Shown here: piece by piece, positions 49,397 to 60,420 of the stretch
Position numbering within the stretch: the first letter of the stretch is position 1
Layout of the letters: every line of letters starts with the position of its first letter
DNA from: Ceratopteris richardii
Lineage: Eukaryota > Streptophyta > Polypodiopsida > Polypodiales > Pteridaceae
Direction: 5' to 3'
DNA: 64,000 bases
Assembly (NCBI GenBank): GCA_020310875.1
Contig: CM035413.1
Location: forward strand, 164,161,806 to 164,225,805
Notes under the pieces: generated by a model
The model's database searches: none
What the model saw: the letters and a program-made list of their open reading frames with translations, nothing else
Told to the model about the DNA's origin: nothing
Program-made: the position numbers and the translations under genes

Positions 49397-50624
49397 AGAC
49401 CGATCTCAAGATGAAGATTCAAGCATGGGTACACAAATGAAGAAAGGCAGAGTTGGAGAAGGTGAAGCTAGTAAAAGAAAGAGAAGGCCGAGAAGGAAGA
49501 TCACAATGGAAGACTTTCCTCTAGGTAAGGGCATCGAACCTTATGACCTAATTGAGGATATATCCATACAGAAACCAAATATCACTTGGCCACAATTACT
49601 CCAACTATCTTCAAAAACTAGGAGGGAATGGTCCAAGCTAGTAAGCACTAGGAGGGCTAAAAACAAGGAACTTAACCTTATAAGAGCCAATGCATGTGAT
49701 GATGTGGTACCCACAGTGGATGTGTATGTGAAAGGAAGAAGAGTTTCGAATGTATACGTGGATGGCGGAGCACAGACATGTGTGATGACAGAAAAAACAA
49801 TGGATAGGTTAGGCTTGGATGTAACAGGACCATCTGCATATCAAGCTAAAATGGCAAATAATAGTGTTGTTAAATGTGTTGGTGTAATTGAAAATTTAAG
49901 AATCACAGTATGTGATATAGAGGTTGCTTTGGATATGTATGTCACTGCAACCAAGGGGGAGGGCTACCCTATCATATTAGGACATCCATGGTTAATTGCA
50001 GTAAAAGCAGATCAGAAATGCGGTTATGGCCTTCTAGTTCTCAAACCAAATGATAGAACAACGTCAGTTACGTATGATTTGAAGGACCAAAAGAAGGAAG
50101 ATCACAGGTATGAAACAACTCTGGATGAAGAGAGTTCTTGCTATGATAGTGATTCTAGCAGTGAGGAATCGACAACCAAAAATGATTCATCAACACTCGA
50201 AGTCATGGGTGTGATCTTTCAAGGAAAAGAAGATGGAGGCAAAGAGGATGATCTACGACAACCACAAAGTGAGGAATCCATGCCTGAAGCGGATCTCCAA
50301 AAGATGCTAGCAGAAGATCTCACCTTGGAGGAAAGGACCACGTACATCAACATGCTCAAAAGGTATCCCAAGTTGTTCATTAAAGATTATAATGAGATAC
50401 AAGGTGTAACTGCTATTCAACATCATATCGAAATCAAGCCAGAAGCAAAGCCAGTTGTGCAAAAGCTCAGAAGGATCGGAACACTTCAACAAGAAGCTCT
50501 ATTAAATGAGGTAAATAGACTCATAAAGGCTAGTTTCATTTACCCTGTATCAAATTCAGAATGGGTGTCTCCAGTAGTAGTTACCCCAAAGAAGAATGGT
50601 AAATGGAGGGTGTGTGTAGACTGA
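49188..50624 (+). CDS. pol: Element F protease and RT start
   Basis: Real pol text begins about residue 45. Basic region RKRRPRRKITMED, then retropepsin: VYVDGGAQTCVMT (catalytic Asp at 49761-49763) and PIILGHPWLIA. Linker with acidic stretches (DSDSSSEE). RT start: LIKASFIYPVSNSEWVSPVV and PKKNGKWRVCVD, cut by TGA 50622. This frame is +1 relative to gag, overlapping it by about 200 bases, so gag-pol expression would need a frameshift. Confidence 0.9.
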   Translation: MAMVCTIALTPIGIQVICILLGGRHNMQRNNNNQQIFHLSQWLRVNVLELTEEQETMDTMPIKRTRVQDRDRSQDEDSSMGTQMKKGRVGEGEASKRKRRPRRKITMEDFPLGKGIEPYDLIEDISIQKPNITWPQLLQLSSKTRREWSKLVSTRRAKNKELNLIRANACDDVVPTVDVYVKGRRVSNVYVDGGAQTCVMTEKTMDRLGLDVTGPSAYQAKMANNSVVKCVGVIENLRITVCDIEVALDMYVTATKGEGYPIILGHPWLIAVKADQKCGYGLLVLKPNDRTTSVTYDLKDQKKEDHRYETTLDEESSCYDSDSSSEESTTKNDSSTLEVMGVIFQGKEDGGKEDDLRQPQSEESMPEADLQKMLAEDLTLEERTTYINMLKRYPKLFIKDYNEIQGVTAIQHHIEIKPEAKPVVQKLRRIGTLQQEALLNEVNRLIKASFIYPVSNSEWVSPVVVTPKKNGKWRVCVD

Positions 50625-51389
50625 AAACCCTTAAATGTAGCAACAAAGAGAGATCATTTTCCACTACCCTTCTAAGATGAGATTCTAAATGAAGTGGCAG
50701 GTCATGAAAGGTACACTTTATGTGATGGATACTCAGGATACTTTCAAATCTGGATAGCTGAGGAGGACCAAAGGAAGACCACATTCATTACGCCATGGGG
50801 ATGCTTTGCTTATCGGGTAATGCCTTTTGGCCTAACCAATGCACCTCCAACATTTCAAAGGTTTATGAACTATGTTTTTCAACCATTCTTTGGATCATCA
50901 ATAAGGGTGTACATGGATGACTTTTGCATATATAGCACTAGATCCATGCATTGTCAAAAAGTTGAAGAAGGTTTAAAAAGATTGTATGAGCTTGGAGGTC
51001 AATTGAATCTTGATAAGTGTCATATTGCCGAGAAAGAAGTAGTTCTTCTTGGACATCTCATATTAGAAAAGGGGATTCAAGTTGATCCATCCAAAGTGGA
51101 AGCCTTATTGGATCTACCTCCTCCAACAACAACAAAGCAGACCCTCACTTTTGTACAAAAGGTACGCTACATGTCACGGTTCATCCACCTTCTGTCTGAA
51201 ATCATATCTCCATTACAAAATCTTGCACAAGATAGTGTCTTTGCATGGAAGGATATCCATAATGAATGTTTTGAAGAAATCAAAAGAGTACTCAGCACTC
51301 TACCCACATTGATGCCACCAAATATGGGAGAGACTTTCTATGTGTGTCCAAGTGCAGGTGAAGAAGCAATCGGAGTGGTCTTACTCTAG
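50625..51389 (+). CDS. pol: Element F reverse transcriptase
   Basis: Continues the frame after TGA 50622; TAA 50673 interrupts it once more. Motifs: LCDGYSGYFQIWIAEEDQRK, MPFGLTNAPPTFQRFMNYVF, active site YMDD (50910-50921), LGHLILEKGIQVDPSKVEAL and RYMSRFIHLLSE. Ends at TAG 51387 in the RNase H start region. Confidence 0.9.
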
Positions 51390-52307
51390 AAGGATACAAA
51401 GTTATCTCACATGCGTCCTGTTTACTTTTCTAGCAAGGTAATGAAAGAAAATGAGAAGAGATACACAGATGCAGAGAAACTCATGTATGCACTTATGTTT
51501 GGAGTAAGGAAGTTTCGGTCTTACGTTCTTGCTAGGCCTTTCATTATTCTTACAACAAATCATGCATTTCCATATGTGGTACAGCATATGAGCATCTCAT
51601 CTAGAATAGCTAAATGGGTTCTTGAACTTCAAGAATATAACTATACTTTTGTAGTAGAGGAAAGCACAAGAGCCAGTCTTGCAGACATACTCACCTATAG
51701 GAAATGGGAGAAGAAAATATCCAATGAGAGGGAGAGGGGAGCAACCTTGCATGAAGAAGATATTGAAGATGCACATATTGTATTTTTTGATGGTGCATAT
51801 AAGAAGCAGGTCGACAAAGCAACAGGAGGATTTCTGATATATGACCAAAACAAACAGCTCATCTTCAAGAAAGGTATAGCTCTTCCTAACGCTCATTCAA
51901 ATAATGAAACAGAATATGCAGCACTATGTGAGGCCTTGCATGAATGTGTTCAACATGGTATCAAAATTTTGATCATCAAAGGAGACTCAATGTTGATAAT
52001 TAAGCAATTACAAAATGTTTGGTGTTGCAAAAGCCAAAATTTGCTTGAATGGTTGAAAAAGGTAAGAGTGTTATTGAAACAATTTGATAACACTCAAATA
52101 TGTCATGTACCAAGGACCGAAAATAAGGAAGCAGATGCATTAGCAGATGACCAATTTGATGGTTTCATAGCATCCATGAAACTAAGAGACAACAAATTTT
52201 TAGGTCAAGAAGGATTAGAAGATATCATCGAGTTTCTTGAAACTGGAGAAGCACCCAAGCACCTTAACAAGGTACAAAGGCATAGATTAGCGAAGAAGGC
52301 TTTATAG
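51390..52307 (+). CDS. pol: Element F RNase H and second (archaeal-type) RNase H
   Basis: First, the gypsy RNase H end: YFSSKVMKENEKRYTDAEKLMYAL and VVQHMSISSRIAKWVLELQEY. Then, from about residue 110, a second RNase H of the archaeal type: HIVFFDGAYKKQVDKATGGF (first Asp), NNETEYAALCEALHEC (Glu), IKGDSMLIIKQL (Asp) and KEADALAD. All four acidic positions are present. A dual RNase H is the hallmark of the Tat lineage. Ends at TAG 52305. Confidence 0.9.
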   Translation, partial: KDTKLSHMRPVYFSSKVMKENEKRYTDAEKLMYALMFGVRKFRSYVLARPFIILTTNHAFPYVVQHMSISSRIAKWVLELQEYNYTFVVEESTRASLADILTYRKWEKKISNERERGATLHEEDIEDAHIVFFDGAYKKQVDKATGGFLIYDQNKQLIFKKGIALPNAHSNNETEYAALCEALHECVQHGIKILIIKGDSMLIIKQLQNVWCCKSQNLLEWLKKVRVLLKQFDNTQICHVPRTENKEADALADDQFDGFIASMKLRDNKFLGQEGLEDIIEFLETGEAPKHLNKVQRHRLAKKAL

Positions 52308-53566
52308 TACCAACTCATAGGAGATCATCTCTATGAGAAAGGTAAGGATCTTATCCTTAGAAGGATCCCCATATCAGATGAAATAAAGAGCATTCTGGAA
52401 TCATGTCATGATCATGCATGTGGAGGACACTTCTCACATGAGATAACGATAAGGAAAGTACTTCAAGCAGGGTATACATGGCCTACACTTCATAAAGATG
52501 TTCAATATTGGTGTAAAACATGTAATAAATGTCAAATTACAGGGAATAAGAGGCTTATGTATGAACCAAGGACACCAGTCATATCTTATAGGCCATTCGA
52601 GAAATGGGGAATTGATGCAATTGGACCCCTACCAAGGACAAGCTCAGGGAAGGAGTACATCATTGTGGCAGTGGACTACATGACTAGATTGGCAGAAGCA
52701 GCTAGCACAAAAAGGACAACCGCACAAGATATTGGGAAGTTCATTTATGATTTCATATGTTGTAGATTTGGGATACCTTTAGAGATAGTGTCTGATCATG
52801 GTCCAGGTTTTAGATCAGCTGGTTTGAATGAGCTATTGATTAGATTAAACATAAGGCACAGATACTCCACACCCTATTATCCTCAATGTAATGGTCTTGT
52901 TGAAAAGACCAATGGAATTCTTTGTAAAATCATCAGTAACCAGGTAAAGAAGCATCCTAAGGAATGGGACCAGCACCTCACTGCAGCATTATGGGCATAT
53001 CGCACATCCTACAAGGCATCCTTAGGATTCACACCTTTTCATTTAGTGTACGGACAAGAAGCCTTATTACCAATAGAAGTGGAAATCCCAAGTCTCCGTG
53101 TACTGTAAAAGAAAGTGCAGAAAGTGAAGAAGAGGTCATTCAAAAGAGGCTTATAGATCTACAACACTTGAGTATGAAAAGGGAGCTTGCAGTGGAACAT
53201 TACATCAATCAAGCAGAGAAAAGAAGGGAGGAATTCAACAAACAACTAAAGGATAAAGAGTTAACAAAAGGAACTCTTGTTTTAAGGTATGATAATCGTT
53301 TTGATAACAGGCATGATACAAAGTTCCAACCACGATGGGAAGGACCATTTTTTATCAAGACAAAGTTCAAGAATGGAAGCTATCAACTCATGGATATGTC
53401 AGGGAAGCTGCACAAGACGAATGTCAATGGATGGAGGTTAAAGAAATACTGGCAAAGGATAGAGGAAACCAATGAACAACAGGAACAATCAAAGGAGAAG
53501 GAAATATCGATGGTGGTACAAGAAGATGACCCACCTTGGAGCATCAACAAACTCTTTGAAGGCTAG
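52308..53566 (+). pseudogene. pol: Element F integrase
   Basis: Zinc finger: CHDHACGGHF (H..H) and CKTCNKCQIT. Core: GIDAIGP (D), VSDHGPGF (D), GLVEKTNG (E). The frame ends at 53106; the C-terminal domain continues in another frame (52964-53566): EEVIQKRLIDLQHLS, WEGPFFIKTKFKNGSYQLMD and LHKTNVNGWRLKKYW. So one frameshift between 53100 and 53115. Confidence 0.9.
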
Positions 53567-53579
53567 AGACATGAATGCC

Positions 53580-53603
53580 TCTAGCTAAGGGGAGGGCTAA
53601 GTA
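53580..53603 (+). other. Polypurine tract of element F
   Basis: AAGGGGAGGGCTAAGTA directly before the 3' LTR TGAGG. Thirteen bases after the integrase stop. Confidence 0.75.
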
Positions 53604-54975
53604 TGAGGAAATCTTTTTTGAAACCCCTCCTTAATAATACCTTATGTATAGGTATGTACCCCTATAGTATTTGCAATTTTCAAACCTTCATGGAAACCAT
53701 AAATATATGTATTTGAAGGAAATAAAAATCCAAGAATAAGGTGGGCCCCACCCTAGTAAAGTAGCTACCCTTACCTGCAGTGAATGGTAGAATCAAATCC
53801 CAAGTTAAATATGGAGTGGGACAAGTAGTTTCATAAATTCAAATACTAAAGATTGACCCACTCTCCCTTTTGAAAGAGTCCAAAAAACTTTTCAAAGACT
53901 CAAGCCCCACCATAGACTTTTGAGTCCTACACAAAGATTCTTGACAAATGGGACACATGTGATTGACTTTTTGGGCCCAAAACCATGCATAAAATATTCC
54001 AAATGCCCAAAATCGGATTTGAGGTTCACTCCCACGAAATGGAGGTGATATTTATAGTATTTTTATGATTTTTTATGAAAAAATCAAAGATATGACCATA
54101 TGGGATAAGATGAACACCTTAGAATGGCCAAAAATCTTCTAGGATTTTGTCAATATTGTATTTTCCACCACACAAGTGTCACATCTAGAAGATTCTCCCA
54201 AATAATATCATCTCCAAATATCTTCCCAAAAGGCCTATAAAAGGACCCCCTTGGGTGCCCTCAAAACAAGAAGAGTTGTATGCAAGTACATGTTGTGGGT
54301 GTAGTGAGCACTCCAAACCTAGGAGGAGGAGTCTACCCTATGTCATTGTATTGAGAGAGCTATACAAGATCGTAATTTGTAAGTCCCCCATGTCTTTGTA
54401 ATATTTTCTATTTCAATCAAGTTCATTTCTCCAATTCCTTTCAGTTCCATTACCTTGAACCCTTGCTTATTCTATCCAATACACCCTCTCTTCTTCTCTC
54501 ATTTCCTACTCCTTCCATATTCCTTCCCTCTTCTCCATCATTCCCAAAACCCATTGAAGATTGTGGTATCACTTGGCTCCTCTTGTCATTGAAAATCTCT
54601 TTCTTGTGAGTGTTTTGCATTTTCTGTGTTGGTACTAAGAGGGCGGTGTGGACAACCCCTGCCTTAAGAGTACTTGTGTAATGTTTGTGTGTTGGTACTA
54701 AGAGGGCAATGTGGATCACCCCTGCCTTAAGAGTACATTTGTGTTGATTGTGTTTAAGTGTACTAAGAGGGTAGCGTGGATCACCCCCACCCTAAGAGTG
54801 CCATTGTATTTGTGTGACAAAGCGGCGCGGACCACCCCTGCTTTGACAGTGCTGTGTGTGTTTTTCATGTGAGTGATTTTGTAGGAGCTTGGTGTCCCTC
54901 ATCTTCAATTCCATTCTCTATTTATGAGTTGAGCATCGAGGAAGTGTTAGAGGCCATTTCCTTAATGCCCCTCTC
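53604..54975 (+). repeat. Element F 3' LTR (1372 bp)
   Basis: Matches 46780-48152, lacking the final A. TATA box at 54234-54243. Tandem array at 54627-54858. Followed by GGCGT, the target duplication. Confidence 0.95.
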
Positions 54976-54980
54976 GGCGT

Positions 54981-55077
54981 ATATACAAGCCAAGGGAAAA
55001 AAACCTCCTAAAGAGGGAAAAAAGTGCCCCGGCAGTCCTAGAGTGATCACACACATGACTACCTAAGTATATCAACA
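54981..55077 (-). repeat. Element K 5' LTR, part 2
   Basis: ATATACAAGCC to ATATCAACA, the 5' part (in K sense) of the LTR cut by F. Together with 46646-46779 it rebuilds one LTR. Followed by GTTCT, the K target duplication. Confidence 0.9.
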
Positions 55078-55090
55078 GTTCTTCTGTTTG

Positions 55091-55136
55091 CATGATGAGT
55101 GATGCAAATGTGGAGAAGATCTGCAACAAAAGATTA
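55091..55136 (-). promoter_or_regulatory. Putative splice acceptor and ATG of element B ORF4
   Basis: Reverse strand: TAATCTTTTGTTGCAG (55136 to 55121), then 27 bases to ATG (55093-55091), which begins MQTEE, then crosses the K insertion to VVNFGELLAEP. Mirrors the layout at 12446-12498 in element A. Confidence 0.5.
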
Positions 55137-55399
55137 GCACATTAGTATAGAAATTAATCATGATCGCATTAAAGTGAGACCGCAATCCCTTTCCATAACC
55201 GATGTGTAAACTGTGTAGATGAGTGTTGTGAGGTGGTTTATGGAATGATTTTTGTAAAACTAATGCAGGTCTCTTGACACCTACATGCTTTAGATAGTGC
55301 ATACATTGCTTGATGAGATGTTATTACAAGTGATGTTGGGTTAGTGTGGTTGAGTGTAAAATTATTACAAGGGGGTTGGTTATTCGAGATGGGAGTAAT

Positions 55400-55974
55400 G
55401 CTAGACCACAAGTCATGAGGAGGCTTTTGGATACATTTCAGTATCCATTTCCTAAGAGTTGATGAGTGGGGGGAAGTTTCTGCTGAGGGACAAAAGGTGA
55501 TGTTGGATGTGGTGGTGTTGAGGGTAGAAGAGATTCCTGAGGTTTATATGTTACATGGCTTGAGTGTTGAGGTATAATACACTGTTTGGGTACCCATATC
55601 TGCGTGGGTGTGGTCTGCATTGTTGAAAATTATCGGTGCTTTCTGTCCTTTTGGCAACCATACTTGTTTCATGCCATTTGCTTGTGATGCTGATATTGCT
55701 GCTTGTTTTGTGTCGTCTGGTATGCTCGTTGGTTTGGGTTCCTCCGTCGTGGTTGACTCCTTCGTGGTTGTGGATGAGAGGTCTGATTGACACTTTGCTT
55801 TGGAAAAAAAGGGAGGTCCAACACTTGTGAAACTTTTCCATTAGGAAGTACAGCATTTTGTACCATAAATCTAGGCCAATCCACAGTAAATGTGGAAGGA
55901 TGGGCACTGCAGGGTGTTAGTGCCCATTTGTCCGATGATGCAGTCCACCTAACCGTTGATGCAACCCACCTCAC
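55400..55974 (-). pseudogene. WxPK-repeat tail of element B
   Basis: Reverse strand, three frames: KQVWLPKGQKAP (near 55660), TQIWVPKQCI (near 55590) and KWILKCIQKPPHDLW (near 55430), the last equivalent to WKWIPKKPHF of element A. Between them a basic Gln/Pro/His-rich text. Frameshifted. Confidence 0.7.
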
Positions 55975-56700
55975 CCATCTGTTGGGTGGTGACCCCTTCT
56001 AGTTTGTAGGAAGTCCAGGGGAAAATCTGTTGATGTTCTTCTGAATGGCAATTGTCCATTGCCAAGCCCGCGTGGGTTAGTGTAGACATAACATGACTTA
56101 TCTGGCCAAAGATCATCCAATCCTCCTTCGCATGTAGTTCATATGGTCTAGGGTTACATACCTCAGGTGGAGTGTTATTAGGGTAGTCAAGCGGTATCAC
56201 TCGCTGCTGGTCTAAGGTTCCAATTTGCAAGGAGCCTTGTCTAAGATTTAGGTCCACTGAGTGATCATATAGCCAATATTGGCCAAGGATTAGGGGTTCT
56301 ATCAAGTCATCGTCATGCACACTAAGAGCTTCACTATCATGGTCACTTCGTGTATGAGGATACGAAGGTCCACCTCATCCATGCAACTGGTTTCCATGCC
56401 TCCTAGCCCTATGAGGTATGCCTCAATTGGCCGCATTTCCATTCCTAAATCCTTATAGTGGGACCATCTAATCTCACTATTCGCAGAACCTGAATCAACT
56501 AACACCCTGAGCTCATGGCAAGAGTTGTCGTGCTCTAGCCTGACTGTAATGAAAGGTCTCCTATCCACTATGCTAGGATGAGTAGTTGACTTTGCTTGAC
56601 ACATGGCCATGGGGTATCTGGGTGTTGTTTCCATATGGTTATAATGTTCTCTCCCTAGTCCTTGTCTTCTTAGCTTCATGCGCTTAATGCATTCTATAGC
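55949..56700 (-). pseudogene. Post-integrase retropepsin-like domain, element B
   Basis: 56302-56679: RRPFITVRLEHDN, LVDSGSANSEI (catalytic Asp-Ser-Gly intact, near 56500), PIEAYLIGLGGMETSCMDEV. 55949-56320 after a frameshift: LIEPLILGQYWLYDHSVDLNL. Same fold text and position as in element A. The DSG triad is intact here, as in A. Confidence 0.8.
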
Positions 56701-57093
56701 TTCTACCTGAGCTTCTATGCATATTCTCTATTCTTCCTTCTTACGCTTCTTTGCCAACGTGAGTCGTCTAAGCATATCCTCAATAAGAGGTTCCTGCTAT
56801 AGCTTGACTCAACCTCGCTTTTCTAATTTTCATTCATGTTGTTTCAGCATATATACTAAGACTAAATCTCCTTCTTTTAAGCCTTTATCTTTCACATGTG
56901 CATCGAAGTAGGATTTCTGTCGTTTCTTTGCTGCATATATACCTGCTACTGCTTTTGGCATAGTTTCTCCTAATCGTTCCAAGTCCATTATCCTTGATGA
57001 TAATTCATGACCGGTCCACTGGTGTTTTTGTGCAACCTTGAGGGTGGGTATCAAAAAGTCCAAAGGAAGCACAACGTTCTGACCAAAAACCAT
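56701..57093 (-). pseudogene. pol: Integrase C-terminal domain, element B
   Basis: 56830-57093: VFGQNVVLPLDFLIPTLKVA, YAAKKRQKSYFDAHVK and GDLVLVYMLKQHE. It keeps Arg where element A has TGA 10709. Downstream (56701-56830) is the charged linker with stops. Confidence 0.85.
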
Positions 57094-57755
57094 CTAAAAG
57101 GGAGTTCCTTTGAGTACGGTGTTGTAGGCCACTCGATATGCCCAAACAGCATGATGTAACTGTTTGTCCCAATCTAAACATTTGTTGTTCATGAGTTTCG
57201 TCAGTACATTACAAAGGATCTTGTTAGTGCTTTCTGCTTGACCATTGGCTTGAGGATGATATGGTGCAGATTTCTTGTGAATCACCATAAAATCCTGTAA
57301 CAAATATTCAATGACTTGGTTTAGAGAGTGAGTTCCTCGATCGCTCACTAGCTCTATAGGCAGACCATATCTTGTAAAGACATTTTCAAATAAGAATTTT
57401 GTGGTCGTGTGTGTATGATTCTTTTTTGTGGCCTTCACCTCTACCCATTTGGTAATATAATCCATCGCAAGATGTATTCTGCATGTGTTCCTTTTGCTGG
57501 GGGGTTAATGGGTCCTACAAAGTCTATACCCCACTTGGAAAATGCACGTCCTCCCATCATGGGTTTCAATGGCATTTCATCTCTGAGAGTAGGAAAATGA
57601 GTTCTTTGGCACACATCCAATCTCTTAACATACGTATGTGCATCCATGTGAAGAGTGGGCCACCATAATCCTGCAAATAGTATGGCTTTGATGATTCTAT
57701 CAGGGCCAAAATGACCTCTTGCAACACCTTGGTGTGCAATCTCTATTATACTCAA
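57094..57755 (-). pseudogene. pol: Second HHCC module and integrase core, element B
   Basis: 57441-57755: AHQGVARGHFGPDRIIKAI and HTYVKRLDVCQR; the first Cys of CX2C is replaced by Leu, so this finger is damaged. Then WGIDFVGP (D). 57094-57465: LVSDRGTHSLNQ (D) and GQAESTNK (E), spacing as in element A. One frameshift near 57460. Confidence 0.9.
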
Positions 57756-57789
57756 ATAATCACTCTCATGAACACATTGTCTTAAGTAT

Positions 57790-58475
57790 CCATCTCGTCC
57801 TCATTTGTATAGATTGTTGCCAATAAGTGAATAGTCTTGAGCTTCTTGCTCTAGAATATGTTGTCATGCTAAGGTCATTCCTTGAGGGAATGTTTTCGTC
57901 CTCAAGTATGTCACTAATGGTTCACTCCATTCTGGTGTGAGAGACATGTGATATAATGTGGCATGTTCTACCGATGGTCTTTCACAACAATCAGGGCATT
58001 CTCTACACAACTTGTAGATATCTGCTTCCATAGAATGCCAATATACTCCTAGTCTATGCAGAGTCTACAATGTACGTTGTTTTGAATGATGTTGCTTTAA
58101 TGCACCTACATGTGCTAATTGCAACCAATTCGCATGTTCTGATTCTTCTACACAACAAGCAAGAATCTTCTAATCATCATGTTTATATATACTTCCTGCT
58201 ATTATTTGATATCTTTGTGACTTGGTAATTTCTCCTTCTTTGATCATAATCCTTGGATTCTTGGTTCCATACATGAGAATAGGGACAATAGGCTTAGCCC
58301 ATTCTAGTACTATCTCCAAGTTAAACAAATATGCGGCAGGTAATTCATGTGCTATTCGTTGAGAAGCTTCTCCCGTGGTTAATCTTGAGAGGTGTTTAGC
58401 TCTAAGGTGTGTCTTTACCTTCCTGACTACGACTTCAAAGTCATATTCCATGAGCAATAGAAACCAACATATCAT
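57790..58475 (-). pseudogene. pol: RNase H end and first (extra) HHCC module, element B
   Basis: 58170-58475: LLLMEYDFEVVVRKVKTHLRA. Then, read across stops at about 58065 and others: LAHVGALKQHHSKQ (H...H) and LCRECPDCCERPS (CX2C), the extra module of element A (residues 526-567), with the spacing kept. It is followed by PEWSEPLVTYLRTKTFPQG and DYSLIGNNLYK, which leads into the second module. Confidence 0.8.
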
Positions 58476-58590
58476 TACAAGGTTTATTGACTAAGTACAA
58501 TAACGCTTGATGATCCGTGAAGAACTTGAACTTATTTGCTAACAAATAATGCCTGAATTTCTTCACTGCATAGATCATTCCTAACCCTTC

Positions 58591-59166
58591 TCATTTTGTA
58601 GTGGTGTAATTTCTTTCTACTGCATTCAATTGTCTACTCGCATAAGCTATGGGGAGATCTACATTACCTTCATTCGTAGGTTGTGCCAACACACATCCTA
58701 TGGCATAGTTGGATGCATCCACTTGTACATGGAATGGCTTGCTCCAATCAAGGGTTGTTAATATTGGTGTCGAGCACAAGTGTCGTTTAAGTTCATTAAA
58801 TGAATTTTCACATTCATCTATCCATTCAAACTTGGTCAAAAGAGAGTACAAAGGCTTGGTTATGATAGCATACATGTGTATGAATTGTCTATAATAACCA
58901 CAATGACCCATGAAGGGTTGTACCTCTTTTACGGTATTTGGCATAGATAGGTCTGCAATTACTTTCATCTTTTCTTCATCTGTAGAAATTCCGTTCTTTG
59001 ACACAATGTGTCCTAGAATCTTGCCTTGTCTGACCATGAAAACACACTTTTCTGGGTTCAGACAAACTTGATATTCTCGACATTTGTCAAATACTTGCCT
59101 TAGTTCTGGGATATGAGTCTTCCTCGTATTCGAATGAGTACATATGTCATCGACATAAACTTCCAA
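58591..59166 (-). pseudogene. pol: Reverse transcriptase active site to RNase H, element B
   Basis: Opens with MEVYVDDICTHSN, so the YVDD site is intact (about 59144-59160), unlike element A. Then LGHIVSKNGISTDEEKMK, HCGYYRQFIHMYA and the RNase H start HVQVDASNYAIGCVL. The upstream RT piece (59331-60020) is one stop away. Confidence 0.9.
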
Positions 59167-59330
59167 ATTCTTTCATAGGAATTCCTTCAAAAAATGACAC
59201 ATAAGTTGTTGGAAAGTCAGGGGTGCATTTGTTAGCCCAAATGGCATCACACGAAATGCAAATATGCCCCATTCTGTGGCAAAAGCCATCTCATGCTGAT
59301 CTTCTGGAGCAATGGCTACTTGATTATAGC

Positions 59331-60272
59331 CTAAAAAACCATCAAGAAGCTATAAACTTCCTTGCCCGCAACTCTTTCCAATAAATGTTCCGTAATAGGA
59401 AGAGGATAACTGTCTCTAATCGTTTCGGCATTAACTTGCTTAAGGTTAATACACATGCGCAATTTCCCATTCTTCTTGGGCACAACCACAATGGGGGATA
59501 CCCATTCGGTATGCTCAATTTCGTAAATGAATCCTGCTTCTATCAAACGATCTATTTCTTCTTTAATCTTAGCAGCGTAGTTATCATTGTATGTGTATGG
59601 TTTCTGTTTCATAGGTTTGGCATCTGGATTCATAGGGATTCTGTGGGAGCATATATCTGGGTCTACTCCTTTCAAGTCTTTGTAACTCCAAGCGAACACA
59701 TCCCGATATTCTTGCAATAGGGCAATTAACTCTTCTTCTTCTTCATTTGTCAAATCATGCCCTATGTATGTACATTTTTCTTCTTCTCCTTCTATGGTGA
59801 CAATGATTTTTTTGGTTTTCTCTCGATTATCATATACTTCTCCAATGTCAGCTTTCCTTTTAGGCATTCGTACCATGATTCTTCTATCTTCTATTTCATA
59901 TTTCTTGAAGTTCTCGAGTACTTCCATGAGTGGTTCTTCTTCTTCTTCTGTCTTATGTGATTTCTTTCTCTTCTTTTGCTTGCTTTTTGTATCTTCTATG
60001 AGTGACTCAGGTTGTTCCATTTAACTTTCCTTTTCTTCTTCAGGGGTTTTAGCTTCTACAAAGTAAAGATATTCCTCTTCTGTGGAACAGAAGGGTTCCA
60101 AGATGATGGATTCTAGGTCCTCATCACTCGATTCGTCTAGTTCTTGGATCACTTCCATGCATTTTTCTAGGATAAATTCTTCCTCGATAGGCTCGATCAT
60201 AAAGATGGAAATGTTGTATCTGTCCTCATCAGAATGAGGGGTCCATTGTTCTTCATTCATAACTATGTCCAT
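59331..60272 (-). pseudogene. pol: Linker and RT start, element B
   Basis: 60021-60272: acidic linker (DESSDEDLESIILEPF). 59331-60020: KKRKKSHKTEEEEEPLMEVL, LIALLQEYRDVFAWSYKDLKG (Tyr at the place of A's TAG 7931), VSPIVVVPKKNGKLRMC and GKEVYSFLMVF. Same architecture as 7172-8300 in A. Confidence 0.9.
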
Positions 60273-60420
60273 CGTAGCTAAGATTTCTACCCAACCGTGA
60301 GGCTCGAATTCCTCGTTTAGAAATACTATAGGTGCATAAGCTGGGTCTTGAAGGGTTCACAGATGTCATTCTAAACCTAAGGTCCTGGCTTCTAGTTGTT
60401 CTTTCTCTTGTTTGGCTACT

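Larger units (their letters stand above)
46780..54975 (+). mobile_element. Element F: Tat-lineage Ty3/gypsy element with dual RNase H
   Basis: 8.2 kb, complete: LTR (1373 bp), primer site, gag, protease, RT, RNase H, archaeal-type RNase H, integrase, polypurine tract, LTR. Target duplication GGCGT (46775-46779 and 54976-54980) within K's LTR. LTRs about 98.5% identical. Gag and pol are in different frames with an overlap near 49190-49396. Stops in gag (TGA 48704, TAG 49055, TGA 49148) and pol (TGA 50622, TAA 50673, TAG 51387, TAG 52305) and one frameshift in integrase near 53105 make it inactive, but the RT active site YMDD is intact. Confidence 0.95.
46110..55077 (-). mobile_element. Element K: internally deleted copia derivative
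   Basis: LTR - PBS - RNase H tail - PPT - LTR on the reverse strand, with F inserted in its 5' LTR. Without F it would be only about 770 bp: 232-bp 3' LTR (46110-46341), 304-bp internal part (46342-46645), 231-bp 5' LTR (46646-46779 plus 54981-55077). The flanks are GTCCT (46105-46109) and GTTCT (55078-55082), a 5-bp target duplication with one change. Inserted in ORF4 of element B. Confidence 0.9.

Noticed and set aside
59385-60024. + strand Phe/Ser-rich open frames
   Set aside because: Antisense of the acidic linker and RT start of element B (GAA/GAG codons read as TTC/CTC).
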